Assembly: GCF_001005825.1 (NCBI RefSeq) | Contig: NZ_LBHV01000009.1 | Span: 173,724 to 237,723, forward strand | Direction of reading: 5' to 3' | Source of the DNA: Rhizobium sp. LC145 | GTDB taxonomy: Bacteria > Pseudomonadota > Alphaproteobacteria > Rhizobiales > Rhizobiaceae | DNA: 64,000 bases | Shown: positions 51,409-61,786 of the stretch, piece by piece | How positions within the stretch are numbered: the stretch's first letter is position 1 | How the letters are laid out: each line of letters opens with the position of its first letter | Program-made: the position numbers and the translations under genes | The notes under the pieces: model-generated | The model's input: only the letters and a program-made list of their open reading frames with translations | Database searches by the model: none | What the model was told of the DNA's origin: nothing

Positions 51409-52416
51409 ATGCTACGATTCCTGCTCATGCGCATTGCGTCTGCGATCCCCGTGCTCTTCGTCCTGAGTGTGGTGACTTTCGCGATCATCCAGGCGCCGCC
51501 TGGCGACTATGCCGACTATATCCGTTCGCAGCTCATCAATCAGAGCGGAGCATCTTACGCCCAGGCCGAGGCGCAGGCGCAGGCCTATCGCGCCGAGCAC
51601 GGCCTCGATAAGCCGCTCGTCATCCAATACGTCAACTGGATCAAAGGGATCATCACCGAGGGCGATTTCGGCTACAGCATGTACTACAACAAGCCGGTCG
51701 CCGACGTCGTCGGCGAGCGTCTGCCGCGCACCCTGGCGCTTGCGCTTGTGTGCCATCTGCTTGCCTCCGTGCTCGGCATCGCCTTCGGCATCTGGGCGGC
51801 GACACGCCAGTATTCCTGGATCGACAACCTGCTTTCGGGCATTTCCTTTCTCGGCATGACGGTACCGCGCTTCCTGATGGCGCTGATCATCGTTTACCTG
51901 CTCGTCTTCCACTTCGATGTTTCGGAAATCGGCAGTTTCTTCTCGCCGCAATATGGCGGTGCGCCCTGGTCGTGGGGGAAATTCGTCGATCTCGTCAGCC
52001 ATGTCTGGCCGGTCGTGGCGATCGCCACCTTCGGAGGGCTCGCCTACAATATGCGCGTCATGCGCGGCAATCTGCTCGACACGCTGAATGCGCAATATGT
52101 CGAGACGGCGCGGGCCAAGGGCCTGTCGGAGGGCGCCGTCGTGATGCGCCACGCAGTGCCGAATGCGGTGCACCCGCTCGTCATGTACCAGGGGGTCGTG
52201 CTTCCCTACATGCTGACCGGTGAGATCGAGACGGCGATCATCTTCTCGCTGCCAACCGTTGGCCCCGCCATCGTCGGCTCGATGGCGATCGGCGACGTCT
52301 ATGTTACCGCGACCTTCATGATGGTGCTGTCGGCGACGCTGATCATCGGCAACATCATCGCCGACATGCTGCTTGCGATGCTGGACCCGCGGGTCCGCCA
52401 ATACGAAGGAGCCTGA
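51409..52416 (+). CDS. agpB: Alpha-galactoside ABC transporter permease (DppB-like)
   Basis: A 335-residue DppB-type permease beginning MLRFLLMRIASAIPVLFVLSVVTFAI, with HGLDKPLVIQYVNWIKGIITEGDFGYSMYYNKP and the coupling loop ETARAKGLSEGAVVMRHAVPNAVHPLV. It forms the channel with AgpC. It follows agpA after a hairpin and precedes agpC by one base, consistent with the agp operon. Confidence 0.9.
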   Translation: MLRFLLMRIASAIPVLFVLSVVTFAIIQAPPGDYADYIRSQLINQSGASYAQAEAQAQAYRAEHGLDKPLVIQYVNWIKGIITEGDFGYSMYYNKPVADVVGERLPRTLALALVCHLLASVLGIAFGIWAATRQYSWIDNLLSGISFLGMTVPRFLMALIIVYLLVFHFDVSEIGSFFSPQYGGAPWSWGKFVDLVSHVWPVVAIATFGGLAYNMRVMRGNLLDTLNAQYVETARAKGLSEGAVVMRHAVPNAVHPLVMYQGVVLPYMLTGEIETAIIFSLPTVGPAIVGSMAIGDVYVTATFMMVLSATLIIGNIIADMLLAMLDPRVRQYEGA

Positions 52417-52417
52417 G

Positions 52418-53548
52418 ATGTACGCTTTGGACTCCTCATCTTCTTCGCAGCAGGAAGAGGCTCTCAAGAGCGGCCCGCATGGCAATGAGAGCTATCTGGC
52501 GCTCGTCTGGCGACGCCTGAAACGCTCCTGGACCGGCATGATGGGGCTGATCCTCGTCGGTCTTTTGATGATCATGGCCGTCTTTGCTGACTTTCTGGCG
52601 CCGATGGATCCGAAGGCGACGGATATCGGCTTTGCACCGCCGCAGACGATCAGCTTCCACGACAAGGAGGGTAATCTCGTCTGGCCACGCGTCTACGCGC
52701 TAGCAGATTCCGAAGAGCTCGATCCAGTCACCTTCCAGCCGATCGTCGGGCCGGACTATGACAATCCGAGACATCTCGGGTTCTTCGTAAAGGGTGCCGA
52801 ATACAGGCTTTTTGGCTTTATCCCGGCCAGCCGGCACTTCTTTGGTACCGTCGATGGGCAGCCGGTGCATTTTCTCGGCACCGACAAGTTCGGCCGTGAC
52901 GTGCTGTCGCGTGCGATCATCGGCTCGCGCATCTCACTGATGATCGCCTTGATCGTGGTCGTCATCATAACGGTCGTGGGCACGACGATCGGCATGGTCT
53001 CGGGTTATTACGGTGGAAGCTTCGACGTCTGGGTGCAGCGTTTCGTCGAGCTGGTGCTCGCCTTTCCGCAATTGCCGCTCTATCTGGCGCTGACATCGCT
53101 GATCCCCATCACCGCGCCGACCAATGTCTTTCTTGCCTTTGTCATCTTCGTCATGTCGGCGCTCGGCTGGGCGCAGATGTCGCGCGAGGTGCGCGGCAAG
53201 ACGCTTGCTCTGGCGCGCATCGATTACGTGCGGGCGGCGATGGCGATCGGCGCCACGGACCGCCGCATCATTTTCCAGCACATCTTTCCCAATGTCCTGA
53301 GCCACGTCATCGTCGCGGTGACCCTGGCGATCCCGCATGTCGTGCTCCTGGAATCCTTCCTTGGCTTTCTCGGTTTTGCCGTGAAGCCGCCGCTGATCTC
53401 CTGGGGCCTGATGTTGCAGGATACCGCAAACTATTCGGTCATCGGGACCTATCCCTGGATTCTTGCTCCCGTCGGCTTCGTGCTCGTCACCGTCTTTGCG
53501 TTCAACGCCTTGGGTGACGGTTTGCGCGACGCGGTCGATCCATATTGA
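52418..53548 (+). CDS. agpC: Alpha-galactoside ABC transporter permease (DppC-like) with periplasmic insert
   Basis: A 376-residue DppC-type permease. After a polar N-terminus and first helix (about 41-60) it has an insert of roughly 90 residues (about 65-150) before FLGTDKFGRDVLSRAIIGSRISLM, compared with a short linker in ordinary DppC. The rest is normal, with the coupling loop AAMAIGATDRRIIFQHIFPNV. The ATG at 52418 is the clear start, directly after agpB. It likely contacts AgpA through the insert (inference). Confidence 0.9.
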   Translation: MYALDSSSSSQQEEALKSGPHGNESYLALVWRRLKRSWTGMMGLILVGLLMIMAVFADFLAPMDPKATDIGFAPPQTISFHDKEGNLVWPRVYALADSEELDPVTFQPIVGPDYDNPRHLGFFVKGAEYRLFGFIPASRHFFGTVDGQPVHFLGTDKFGRDVLSRAIIGSRISLMIALIVVVIITVVGTTIGMVSGYYGGSFDVWVQRFVELVLAFPQLPLYLALTSLIPITAPTNVFLAFVIFVMSALGWAQMSREVRGKTLALARIDYVRAAMAIGATDRRIIFQHIFPNVLSHVIVAVTLAIPHVVLLESFLGFLGFAVKPPLISWGLMLQDTANYSVIGTYPWILAPVGFVLVTVFAFNALGDGLRDAVDPY

Positions 53549-53552
53549 GGTG

Positions 53553-55226
<1,674 letters not shown>

Positions 55227-55248
55227 TTGCCGAATGCCGGAGGTTGTT

Positions 55249-56622
55249 ATGGCACGAAATCCCAGGATCACTTTCATCGGAGCTGGCTCCACCGTTTTCA
55301 TGAAGAACATTATCGGCGACGTCTTGCAGCGTCCGGCTCTGTCCGGCGCGACGATCGCACTCATGGACATCAATCCGCAGCGGCTGGAAGAAAGCGCGGT
55401 CGTCGTCAACAAGCTGATCTCCACGCTTGAGGTGAAGGCGAAGGTCGAGACCCATCTTGATCAGCGCAAGGCGCTGGCGGGCGCCGACTTCGTCGTGGTC
55501 GCCTTCCAGATCGGCGGCTACGAACCCTGCACGGTGACTGACTTCGAACTGCCCAAGAAATACGGTCTGCGCCAGACGATCGCCGATACGCTCGGCGTCG
55601 GCGGCATCATGCGGGGCCTGCGCACGGTGCCGCACCTGTGGAAGATCTGCGAGGATATGCTCGCGGTCTGCCCGAATGCGATCATGTTGCAATACGTGAA
55701 TCCCATGGCGATCAATACCTGGGCGATCGCGGAAAAATACCCGACGATCAAGCAGGTGGGGCTCTGCCACTCTGTGCAGGGTACGGCCATGGAACTGGCG
55801 CACGACCTCGACATCCCTTATGAGGAAATCCGCTACCGCTCGGCCGGCATCAACCACATGGCCTTCTACCTGAAGTTCGAGCACCGGCAGCCGGACGGTT
55901 CCTACAGGAACCTTTATCCCGATCTGGTCCGCGCCTATCGCGAAGGACGCGCGCCGAAACCTGGTTGGAATCCGCGCTGCCCGAACAAGGTGCGCTACGA
56001 GATGCTGACGCGGCTTGGCTACTTCGTCACGGAAAGCTCGGAGCACTTCGCGGAATACACGCCCTATTTCATCAAGGAGGGCCGCGAGGATCTGATCGAG
56101 AAATTCGGCATTCCGCTCGATGAATATCCGAAGCGCTGCATCGAGCAGATCGAGCGCTGGAAAGGGCAGGCGGAGGCCTATCGTTCGGCCGAGAAGATCG
56201 AGATAATCCAGTCAAAGGAATATGCCTCCTCGATCATGAACTCGGTCTGGACCGGCGAGCCGTCGGTGATCTATGGCAATGTCCGCAACAATGGCTGCAT
56301 CACCTCGCTGCCGGAAAATTGTGCTGCGGAAGTGCCATGCCTGGTCGACGCCTCGGGCATCCAGCCGACCTATATCGGCGAGCTGCCGCCACAGCTCACA
56401 GCCTTGATCCGCACCAATATCAACGTCCAGGAACTCACCGTGCATGCGCTGATGACGGAAAATCGCGAACATATCTATCATGCCGCGATGATGGACCCGC
56501 ATACGGCGGCCGAACTGGATCTCGACCAGATCTGGTCGCTGGTCGATGATCTGATCGCCGCTCACGGCAACTGGCTGCCCGAGTGGGCGCAGGCGCCGAT
56601 CAGGCACGCGAAAGCCGTCTGA
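55249..56622 (+). CDS. agaL2: Alpha-galactosidase, GH4 (MelA-like)
   Basis: A 457-residue GH4 enzyme. The NAD-binding motif is FIGAGSTVFMKNI; metal ligands are C173 (CHSVQG) and H203 (SAGINHMAF), and N151-P152 is present. The stretch AFQIGGYEPCTVTDFELPKKYGLRQTIADTLGVGGIMRGLRTVPHLW closely resembles E. coli MelA, so alpha-galactosidase activity on melibiose-type sugars is likely. The ATG at 55249 with GGAGG 5 bases upstream is chosen over ATG 55234. It is the second GH4 gene of the operon and differs clearly from the first in its CHxVQ motif. Confidence 0.9.
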   Translation: MARNPRITFIGAGSTVFMKNIIGDVLQRPALSGATIALMDINPQRLEESAVVVNKLISTLEVKAKVETHLDQRKALAGADFVVVAFQIGGYEPCTVTDFELPKKYGLRQTIADTLGVGGIMRGLRTVPHLWKICEDMLAVCPNAIMLQYVNPMAINTWAIAEKYPTIKQVGLCHSVQGTAMELAHDLDIPYEEIRYRSAGINHMAFYLKFEHRQPDGSYRNLYPDLVRAYREGRAPKPGWNPRCPNKVRYEMLTRLGYFVTESSEHFAEYTPYFIKEGREDLIEKFGIPLDEYPKRCIEQIERWKGQAEAYRSAEKIEIIQSKEYASSIMNSVWTGEPSVIYGNVRNNGCITSLPENCAAEVPCLVDASGIQPTYIGELPPQLTALIRTNINVQELTVHALMTENREHIYHAAMMDPHTAAELDLDQIWSLVDDLIAAHGNWLPEWAQAPIRHAKAV

Positions 56623-56634
56623 ACCGCGCAGAAG

Positions 56635-57525
56635 TCACACCGCCGCGACGCGCACGTCGCGGCGGAAATCCGAAGGCGACATGCCGGCAATCAGCCGGAA
56701 AGCCTTGTTGAAGGCGCTCACCGAGCCGAAACCGCTGTCCATGGCGATCTGCAATATGCTGTAGTTGCCGTTCACCAGCATGGCCTGCGCACGCGAAAGC
56801 CTGAGCAATGTCAGGTATTTGATCAGCGTCATTCCTGTCGATCTGCGAAACAGGTTCATGGCGTATTTCGGGTGCAGGCCGGCGGCGGCGGCGATGTCGC
56901 CCGCATCGATCTCTTCCAGAAAATTGGCGGCGATGAAGTCGCACATGCGCACCACGCTGATCGAGGGCGTGGCGGAAGCATTGTCGTTCAGGGGACTTTT
57001 GTCGGAAGACACCACGGAATAGGGCTCGAAGAACATTCTTTCGACGCGCAGCAGCAGCTCCTCCACGGCGTGCTGAGCCCTCACGTCGTCACCCGAGGTC
57101 ACATAGCGGACCCAGCGCGGGAAATTCTCCTCGTCTGCCCGGTCGGTTGCGGATGTCAGCATCGTGGCTCCATTCATCAGCATGCCGGAGACGGCCGGAG
57201 GAAGGCGCATGCGGAAGAAGTGCACGAGCGGCAGGTGCGCGCCTGTATAGATCGAATCATCCGACGATTCGTCCATCTGATGCGGCTGGCCGCCCCAAAA
57301 CAGGCACATCTGCCCGGCATTGAGCCGCACCGTGTGGCTTCCCATGCGGTAATGCACCGTGCCGCGCATGACGTAGTTCACTTCAATCTGTGCATGCCAG
57401 TGGGGGCGGAGCATGATCCTGGGATGGCCCTGGAACAACTGCAGCGTGGTCGGAAATCCCTCAATGCTGCTGGCGCCGGGGTGGTAGATCGCTCTTTCAT
57501 CAACCTTACTTTCCGCCAAATCCAC
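56635..57525 (-). CDS. MelR-like AraC family transcriptional regulator
   Basis: An AraC regulator with a MelR-like N-terminal cupin (IMLRPHWHAQIEVNYVMRGTVHYRMG...LFWGGQPHQM, very similar to MelR HWHGQVEV and LFWACTPHQL) and two C-terminal HTH motifs. I choose the GTG at 57525 (296 residues), because a TTG start at 57612 would lie on the start codon of the divergent binding-protein gene and leave no promoter, and because the distance from start to HWHAQ then matches MelR. It lies between the agp operon and a second sugar importer and may control both. Confidence 0.82.
   Translation of the reverse strand: MDLAESKVDERAIYHPGASSIEGFPTTLQLFQGHPRIMLRPHWHAQIEVNYVMRGTVHYRMGSHTVRLNAGQMCLFWGGQPHQMDESSDDSIYTGAHLPLVHFFRMRLPPAVSGMLMNGATMLTSATDRADEENFPRWVRYVTSGDDVRAQHAVEELLLRVERMFFEPYSVVSSDKSPLNDNASATPSISVVRMCDFIAANFLEEIDAGDIAAAAGLHPKYAMNLFRRSTGMTLIKYLTLLRLSRAQAMLVNGNYSILQIAMDSGFGSVSAFNKAFRLIAGMSPSDFRRDVRVAAV
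56640..56665. terminator. Terminator stem at the end of the agp operon
   Basis: A perfect 11-bp stem CCGCCGCGACG / CGTCGCGGCGG (56640-56650 and 56655-56665) with a 4-nt loop lies 17 bases after the agaL2 stop. It is inside the last codons of the convergent AraC gene, so a terminator stem is built into coding sequence. Confidence 0.65.
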
Positions 57526-57542
57526 ATTCCCTTTGTACGAGA

Positions 57543-57567
57543 CAGATTTTCGTCCGGCGGTAATCTG
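57543..57567. promoter_or_regulatory. Inverted repeat in the MelR-like/importer intergenic region
   Basis: CAGATT (57543-57548) and AATCTG (57562-57567) form an inverted repeat with a 13-nt spacer, within the short gap between the chosen AraC start and the binding-protein start. Candidate regulator site; modest evidence. Confidence 0.3.
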
Positions 57568-57611
57568 CCCATGTTCGATGAAGAACGGCAATTGAAAAAG
57601 GGAGGTTTTCA

Positions 57612-58886
57612 ATGGGCGCCAAATTCCTCGGCGTAGCGGTCTCGCTTGCGCTCCTCGGGTCAGGGCCTGCCGCCGCGCAGTCCACCGACATCACCATCTG
57701 GAGCTGGAACGTCGCAGCCTCGGCTCTGAAGTCCACGCTTGAAGGGTTTAACAAGAAATATCCCGACATCAAGGTCACGGTCGAGGATCTCGGCAACAGC
57801 CAGGTCTTCGACAAGGCCCTAGCAGCTTGCGCCGCCGGCGGGGATGGCCTGCCGGATATCGTGACCATTGAGAATTTCGAGGCGGAGGTGTTTTGGAACC
57901 GCTTCCCTGATTGTTTCGCAGACCTGACGGAACTGGGCTATACCCCCGAAATGCAGGCGCTTTTCCCAGAATTCAAGCGCACGGAGCTTGAGGTGGACGG
58001 TGTCGCCTATGCGATGCCCTGGGATTCGGGTCCGGTCGCCGTCTTCTATCGCCGGGACTTCTATGAAAAGGCGGGCGTCGATCCGTCGACGATCAAGACC
58101 TGGGATGATTTCCTTGCGGCCGGCAAGAAGGTCATGGAGGCCAACCCTGGTACCGTGATGGCTCAGGCCGATTTCAATGGTGACAGCGAATGGTTCCGCA
58201 TGATCGCCAACGAGCAGGGATGTGGTTACTTTTCGACCGATGGTCAGAGCATCACCATCAACCAGCCGGCCTGTGTCGCAACGCTCGAAAAGCTCAAGGA
58301 GATGAAGGACGCCGGCATCATCACGGCCGCCATCTGGGATCAAAAAATTCAGGCGAACACGGCGGGCAAGGCCGCCAGCCAGATGTATGGCGGCTGGTAC
58401 GAAGGCACCGTACGCTCCGGCTCGCCCGATCTTGCGGGGAAGTGGGGCGTCTATCCCATGCCGAGCCTGACGGCCGACGGCCCCCGCGCCGCCAATCTCG
58501 GCGGATCGTCGCTGGCGATCAGCGAGGCATCAGAAAACAAGGAGGCGGCCTGGAAATTCGTCGAGTATGCGCTCACCACGAATGAAGGGCAGGTCACGAT
58601 GCTGAAATCCTTTGGTCTGGTTCCTTCGCTTCTGAGCGCGGTCCAGGATCCCTTCGTCAAGGAGCCGCAACCCTATTGGGGCGGTCAGGCTGTGTGGTCG
58701 GACATTCTTGCTACCCTGCCGAAGATCGTTCCGGCCAGAGGGACCGCCTTCCAGGCTGACGCTGAATCGATCTACCGGGCAGCCCAGACCAAGTATTTCG
58801 CAAACGATTATCCCGATGCGAAGGCGGCCTTGGACGATGCCGCCAAGCAGATCGAAACGGCAACCGGACTTCCCATCGCTGAATGA
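57612..58886 (+). CDS. Sugar ABC transporter substrate-binding protein (family 1, CUT1)
   Basis: A 424-residue family 1 binding protein. The signal peptide is MGAKFLGVAVSLALLGSGPAAAQ (cleavage near 22). The mature part has DITIWSWNVAASALKSTLEGFNKKYPDIKVTVEDLGNSQVFDKALAACAAG and WDSGPVAVFYRRDFYEKAGVDPSTIKTWDDFLAAGKKV, typical for CUT1 oligosaccharide-binding proteins. GGGAGG (57600-57605) precedes the ATG. First gene of the importer operon; followed by a hairpin and the two permeases. Next to alpha-galactosidase genes, an oligosaccharide ligand is likely but not provable. Confidence 0.9.
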   Translation: MGAKFLGVAVSLALLGSGPAAAQSTDITIWSWNVAASALKSTLEGFNKKYPDIKVTVEDLGNSQVFDKALAACAAGGDGLPDIVTIENFEAEVFWNRFPDCFADLTELGYTPEMQALFPEFKRTELEVDGVAYAMPWDSGPVAVFYRRDFYEKAGVDPSTIKTWDDFLAAGKKVMEANPGTVMAQADFNGDSEWFRMIANEQGCGYFSTDGQSITINQPACVATLEKLKEMKDAGIITAAIWDQKIQANTAGKAASQMYGGWYEGTVRSGSPDLAGKWGVYPMPSLTADGPRAANLGGSSLAISEASENKEAAWKFVEYALTTNEGQVTMLKSFGLVPSLLSAVQDPFVKEPQPYWGGQAVWSDILATLPKIVPARGTAFQADAESIYRAAQTKYFANDYPDAKAALDDAAKQIETATGLPIAE

Positions 58887-58893
58887 ACGAGCT

Positions 58894-58919
58894 CGGCCGG
58901 GCGGAAAAACGCTCGGCCG
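58894..58919 (+). terminator. Hairpin after solute-binding protein gene
   Basis: CGGCCGGGCG (58894-58903) pairs with CGCTCGGCCG (58910-58919), 10 bp with one G-U pair, around a GAAAAA loop. It starts 7 bases after the binding-protein stop and precedes the permease genes. Confidence 0.65.
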
Positions 58920-58955
58920 GTCCATTCCATCGAAATTCGGTGACGGGAGAAGACG

Positions 58956-59816
58956 ATGCCCCTGCGCAACAGGATCGCTTATGCGTTCCTTGCCCCTTAT
59001 CTGTTGATCTTCGCGACCTTCTGGCTTTGGCCGATCATCAATTCGTTCCTGATTTCGTTTCAGAACACGCGCGTCAATCCCTGGAGGTTCAGCCTTACCG
59101 TCAACTGGGGCCGGCTCGTCGCCGATCCGGCCTTCTATAATGCGCTTTACAACACGCTGATCATCCTGGTCATCCAGGTGCCGGTGATGATTGCGCTCGC
59201 GACGGTGATGGCGGTACTTCTCAACTCACCGCTCTTGAAGGCGCGACCGCTTTACCGCTTCGCCTTCTTCGCTCCCGTGGTTGTCGGCGAGGTGGCCTAT
59301 GCGGCGGTCTTCCGGCTGATGTTCAGTATCGATTTCGGGATCATCAACAAGTTGATCGGTTCGGTTGGGCTCCCCCCGGTTTCGTGGTTCGACAATGGGA
59401 CTGCTGCCATGGCGCTGGTCATCATTGCGGTGACCTGGCGATGGGCCGGTTACAACGCCATCATCATCCTGGCGGGCTTGCAGTCCATTCCCGGCGACGT
59501 CTATGAGGCGGCAACACTCGATCGCGTGGGCAAGGTGCAGCAGTTCTTCCATATCACTCTGCCGCTCTTGAAACCCATCATCCTCTTCTGTGTGGTGCTC
59601 TCGGTCATCGGCACAATGCAATTGTTCACCGAGCCCTTCCTGATCACCAACCGCGGCGGTCCTGGAGGCGCCACGGAGACGCTTGGCCTGCTTCTCTACA
59701 GGCAGGGCTTCACCTCGCTCAATTTTGGTTATGCCTCGGCGATCGCCTATACGATTGCGGCGCTCGCCGTCGCCATCTCGCTTCTCAATCTGTTCATCGG
59801 GAGGGAGGCGAAATGA
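58956..59816 (+). CDS. Sugar ABC transporter permease (MalF-like, CUT1)
   Basis: A 286-residue permease with about six membrane segments and the EAA motif DVYEAATLDRVGKVQQFFHITLPLLKP, through which it contacts the ATPase. N-terminal MPLRNRIAYAFLAPYLLIFATFWLWPI is typical of MalF/UgpA-like proteins without the long periplasmic loop. Overlaps the second permease gene by 4 bases. Confidence 0.9.
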   Translation: MPLRNRIAYAFLAPYLLIFATFWLWPIINSFLISFQNTRVNPWRFSLTVNWGRLVADPAFYNALYNTLIILVIQVPVMIALATVMAVLLNSPLLKARPLYRFAFFAPVVVGEVAYAAVFRLMFSIDFGIINKLIGSVGLPPVSWFDNGTAAMALVIIAVTWRWAGYNAIIILAGLQSIPGDVYEAATLDRVGKVQQFFHITLPLLKPIILFCVVLSVIGTMQLFTEPFLITNRGGPGGATETLGLLLYRQGFTSLNFGYASAIAYTIAALAVAISLLNLFIGREAK

Positions 59817-60649
59817 AGTCGAAATCCCGCACGCTGATGATGCAAAGGCTTGCTCTGCATGCAGCACTGACGCCGCTTGCAATCATCTGGCTCTTCCCGC
59901 TGTGGATGATGTTCGTGTTCTCGACGATGCCGGACTACGGCATCTTCAGCCCTGATATCGTGCTCTGGCCTTCGACGAACTTCGTCGAGAACTTCAAAAA
60001 TCTGCAGGCGGACACGAATTTTCTGCGGGCGATGTTCATCTCCATCACCGTCGCCGTCATCTATACGGTCCTTTCGGTCATGCTGACCTCGATGGCTGGC
60101 TGGGCGCTTGCGCGCTATCGGTTCGCGGGCCGCTCCATGGTCATCGCCATCATTCTCGGCACGATCACCCTGCCGTTTGCGGTGGTGGTCATCCCCCAGT
60201 TCATCATGGTGGCGCGTGAATTCAAGCTCGCCAATACCTGGGTGGCGCTGATCGTGCCCCCGCTGTTCAACTCGCTCGGCGTCCTGTTCATGCGGCAATC
60301 GTTCTCGATGATGCCGACGGAATTGTTCGATGCCGCCCGCGTCGAGGGCGTCAAGGAATGGCGCATCTTCCTGCATATCGCCCTGCCGCTGGCGCGTCCC
60401 ACGATGGCAGCATTGTCGATCATCCTCTTCCTCGCGTCGTGGAACAATTATCTCTGGCCGCTGCTCATCAACTCGCGGCCGGGCATGATGACGGCGCCGG
60501 TGGCGCTCGGCACGTTGATCGGTCTCACCAAGGTCTCATGGGGCGGGATCATGGCGGGAGCGGTGCTTCTGACCGCGCCCATCCTCTTCGTCTTCATCTT
60601 CCTGCAACGCCATTTCATCTCCGGCATTGCCGCCGGCGCGATCAAGTAA
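59813..60649 (+). CDS. Sugar ABC transporter permease (MalG-like, CUT1)
   Basis: A 278-residue permease with six hydrophobic segments and the EAA motif ELFDAARVEGVKEWRIFLHIALPLARP. The C-terminal helix ends with LQRHFISGIAAGAIK, the usual MalG/UgpE end. ATGA overlap with the MalF-like gene. Completes the channel of the CUT1 importer. Confidence 0.9.
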   Translation: MKSKSRTLMMQRLALHAALTPLAIIWLFPLWMMFVFSTMPDYGIFSPDIVLWPSTNFVENFKNLQADTNFLRAMFISITVAVIYTVLSVMLTSMAGWALARYRFAGRSMVIAIILGTITLPFAVVVIPQFIMVAREFKLANTWVALIVPPLFNSLGVLFMRQSFSMMPTELFDAARVEGVKEWRIFLHIALPLARPTMAALSIILFLASWNNYLWPLLINSRPGMMTAPVALGTLIGLTKVSWGGIMAGAVLLTAPILFVFIFLQRHFISGIAAGAIK

Positions 60650-60660
60650 CCGGGGGCATC

Positions 60661-61743
60661 ATGGCCGGACTCACACTTACCAATGTCATCAAGCGGTTTG
60701 GAGCCTATGAGGTTGTCCATGGCGCAAATCTCGAGATAGCCGATGGCGAATTCGTGGTTTTCGTCGGCCCTTCGGGATGCGGAAAGTCGACGCTGCTGCG
60801 CATGATCGCCGGGCTGGAGGATGTTTCGGAAGGGACGATCGAAATCGGCGGCATCGCGGTCAACGATGTCGAGCCGTCGGAGCGGCGCATCGCCATGGTA
60901 TTCCAGTCCTATGCGCTCTATCCGCATATGACGGTGCGGCGGAACCTGTCATTTGGGCTGCAGATGAACGGCAACCCGAAGGAAGACACCGAGCGCCGCG
61001 TCGCCCATGCTGCCAATATCCTGCAGATCAACGAGTTGATGGATCGGCGCCCCGGCCAGCTTTCCGGCGGCCAGCGCCAGCGGTTTGCGATCGGTCGGGC
61101 AATCGTGCGCGAGCCGCAGGTCTTCTTATTCGACGAGCCGCTGTCCAATCTGGACGCCGAGCTTCGCGTGCAGATGCGCGTCGAGATCTCCAGGCTGCAC
61201 AAACAGCTCGGAACGACGATGATCTACGTCACCCATGACCAGACCGAGGCGATGACGCTGGCGGACAAGATCGTCGTGCTCAGGGCAGGGCGCATCGAGC
61301 AGGTGGGAGCCCCGCTCGAACTTTACGATAATCCGGCCAACCAGTTCGTGGCTGGTTTCGTCGGCTCGCCGAAGATGAACTTTCTGAAGGCGAGGATCGA
61401 AGGCAAAGGGGCTTCCGGTGTGACGGTCTCGCTGAGGGCGGATCCGCGGGTCAAGCTGACGCTTCCCGTTTCGAGCGCCGTGGCGGCGGGATCGCAGGTC
61501 ATGCTCGGCGTCCGGCCCGAGCATTTCGTCAATGCGGGCGCGGGTGACACGGACCTGACGGTCCGGATCGATGTCGCCGAGCATCTCGGGCATACAAGCT
61601 ATGTCTATGCCACGATCTCCGACGAGCCGCTTATCATCGAGCGGCCGGAATCGCGGCATGGCGGCGATAGCGATAGCCTCACGATCGGGCTCTCCGCCGC
61701 ACGCTGCTTCCTTTTCGATGCGGAAGGCAGCCGGCTGCGTTGA
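60661..61743 (+). CDS. Sugar ABC transporter ATP-binding protein (UgpC/MalK type)
   Basis: A 360-residue CUT1 ATPase: Walker A GPSGCGKST (36-44), Q-loop VFQSYALYPHMTV, the signature LSGGQRQRFAIGRAI, Walker B VFLFDEPLSNLD and the H-loop YVTHDQTEAMTLADKI. The last 120 residues form the OB/TOBE regulatory domain (GSPKMNFLKARIEG, VMLGVRPEHF). The ATG at 60661 is the family start; the longer open frame overlaps the permease gene. Energises the importer and ends the transport part of the operon. Confidence 0.92.
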   Translation: MAGLTLTNVIKRFGAYEVVHGANLEIADGEFVVFVGPSGCGKSTLLRMIAGLEDVSEGTIEIGGIAVNDVEPSERRIAMVFQSYALYPHMTVRRNLSFGLQMNGNPKEDTERRVAHAANILQINELMDRRPGQLSGGQRQRFAIGRAIVREPQVFLFDEPLSNLDAELRVQMRVEISRLHKQLGTTMIYVTHDQTEAMTLADKIVVLRAGRIEQVGAPLELYDNPANQFVAGFVGSPKMNFLKARIEGKGASGVTVSLRADPRVKLTLPVSSAVAAGSQVMLGVRPEHFVNAGAGDTDLTVRIDVAEHLGHTSYVYATISDEPLIIERPESRHGGDSDSLTIGLSAARCFLFDAEGSRLR

Positions 61744-61786
61744 TCGTTCCATCCCACTCTCCCAAGACTGACCAAGAGGAAAATCC

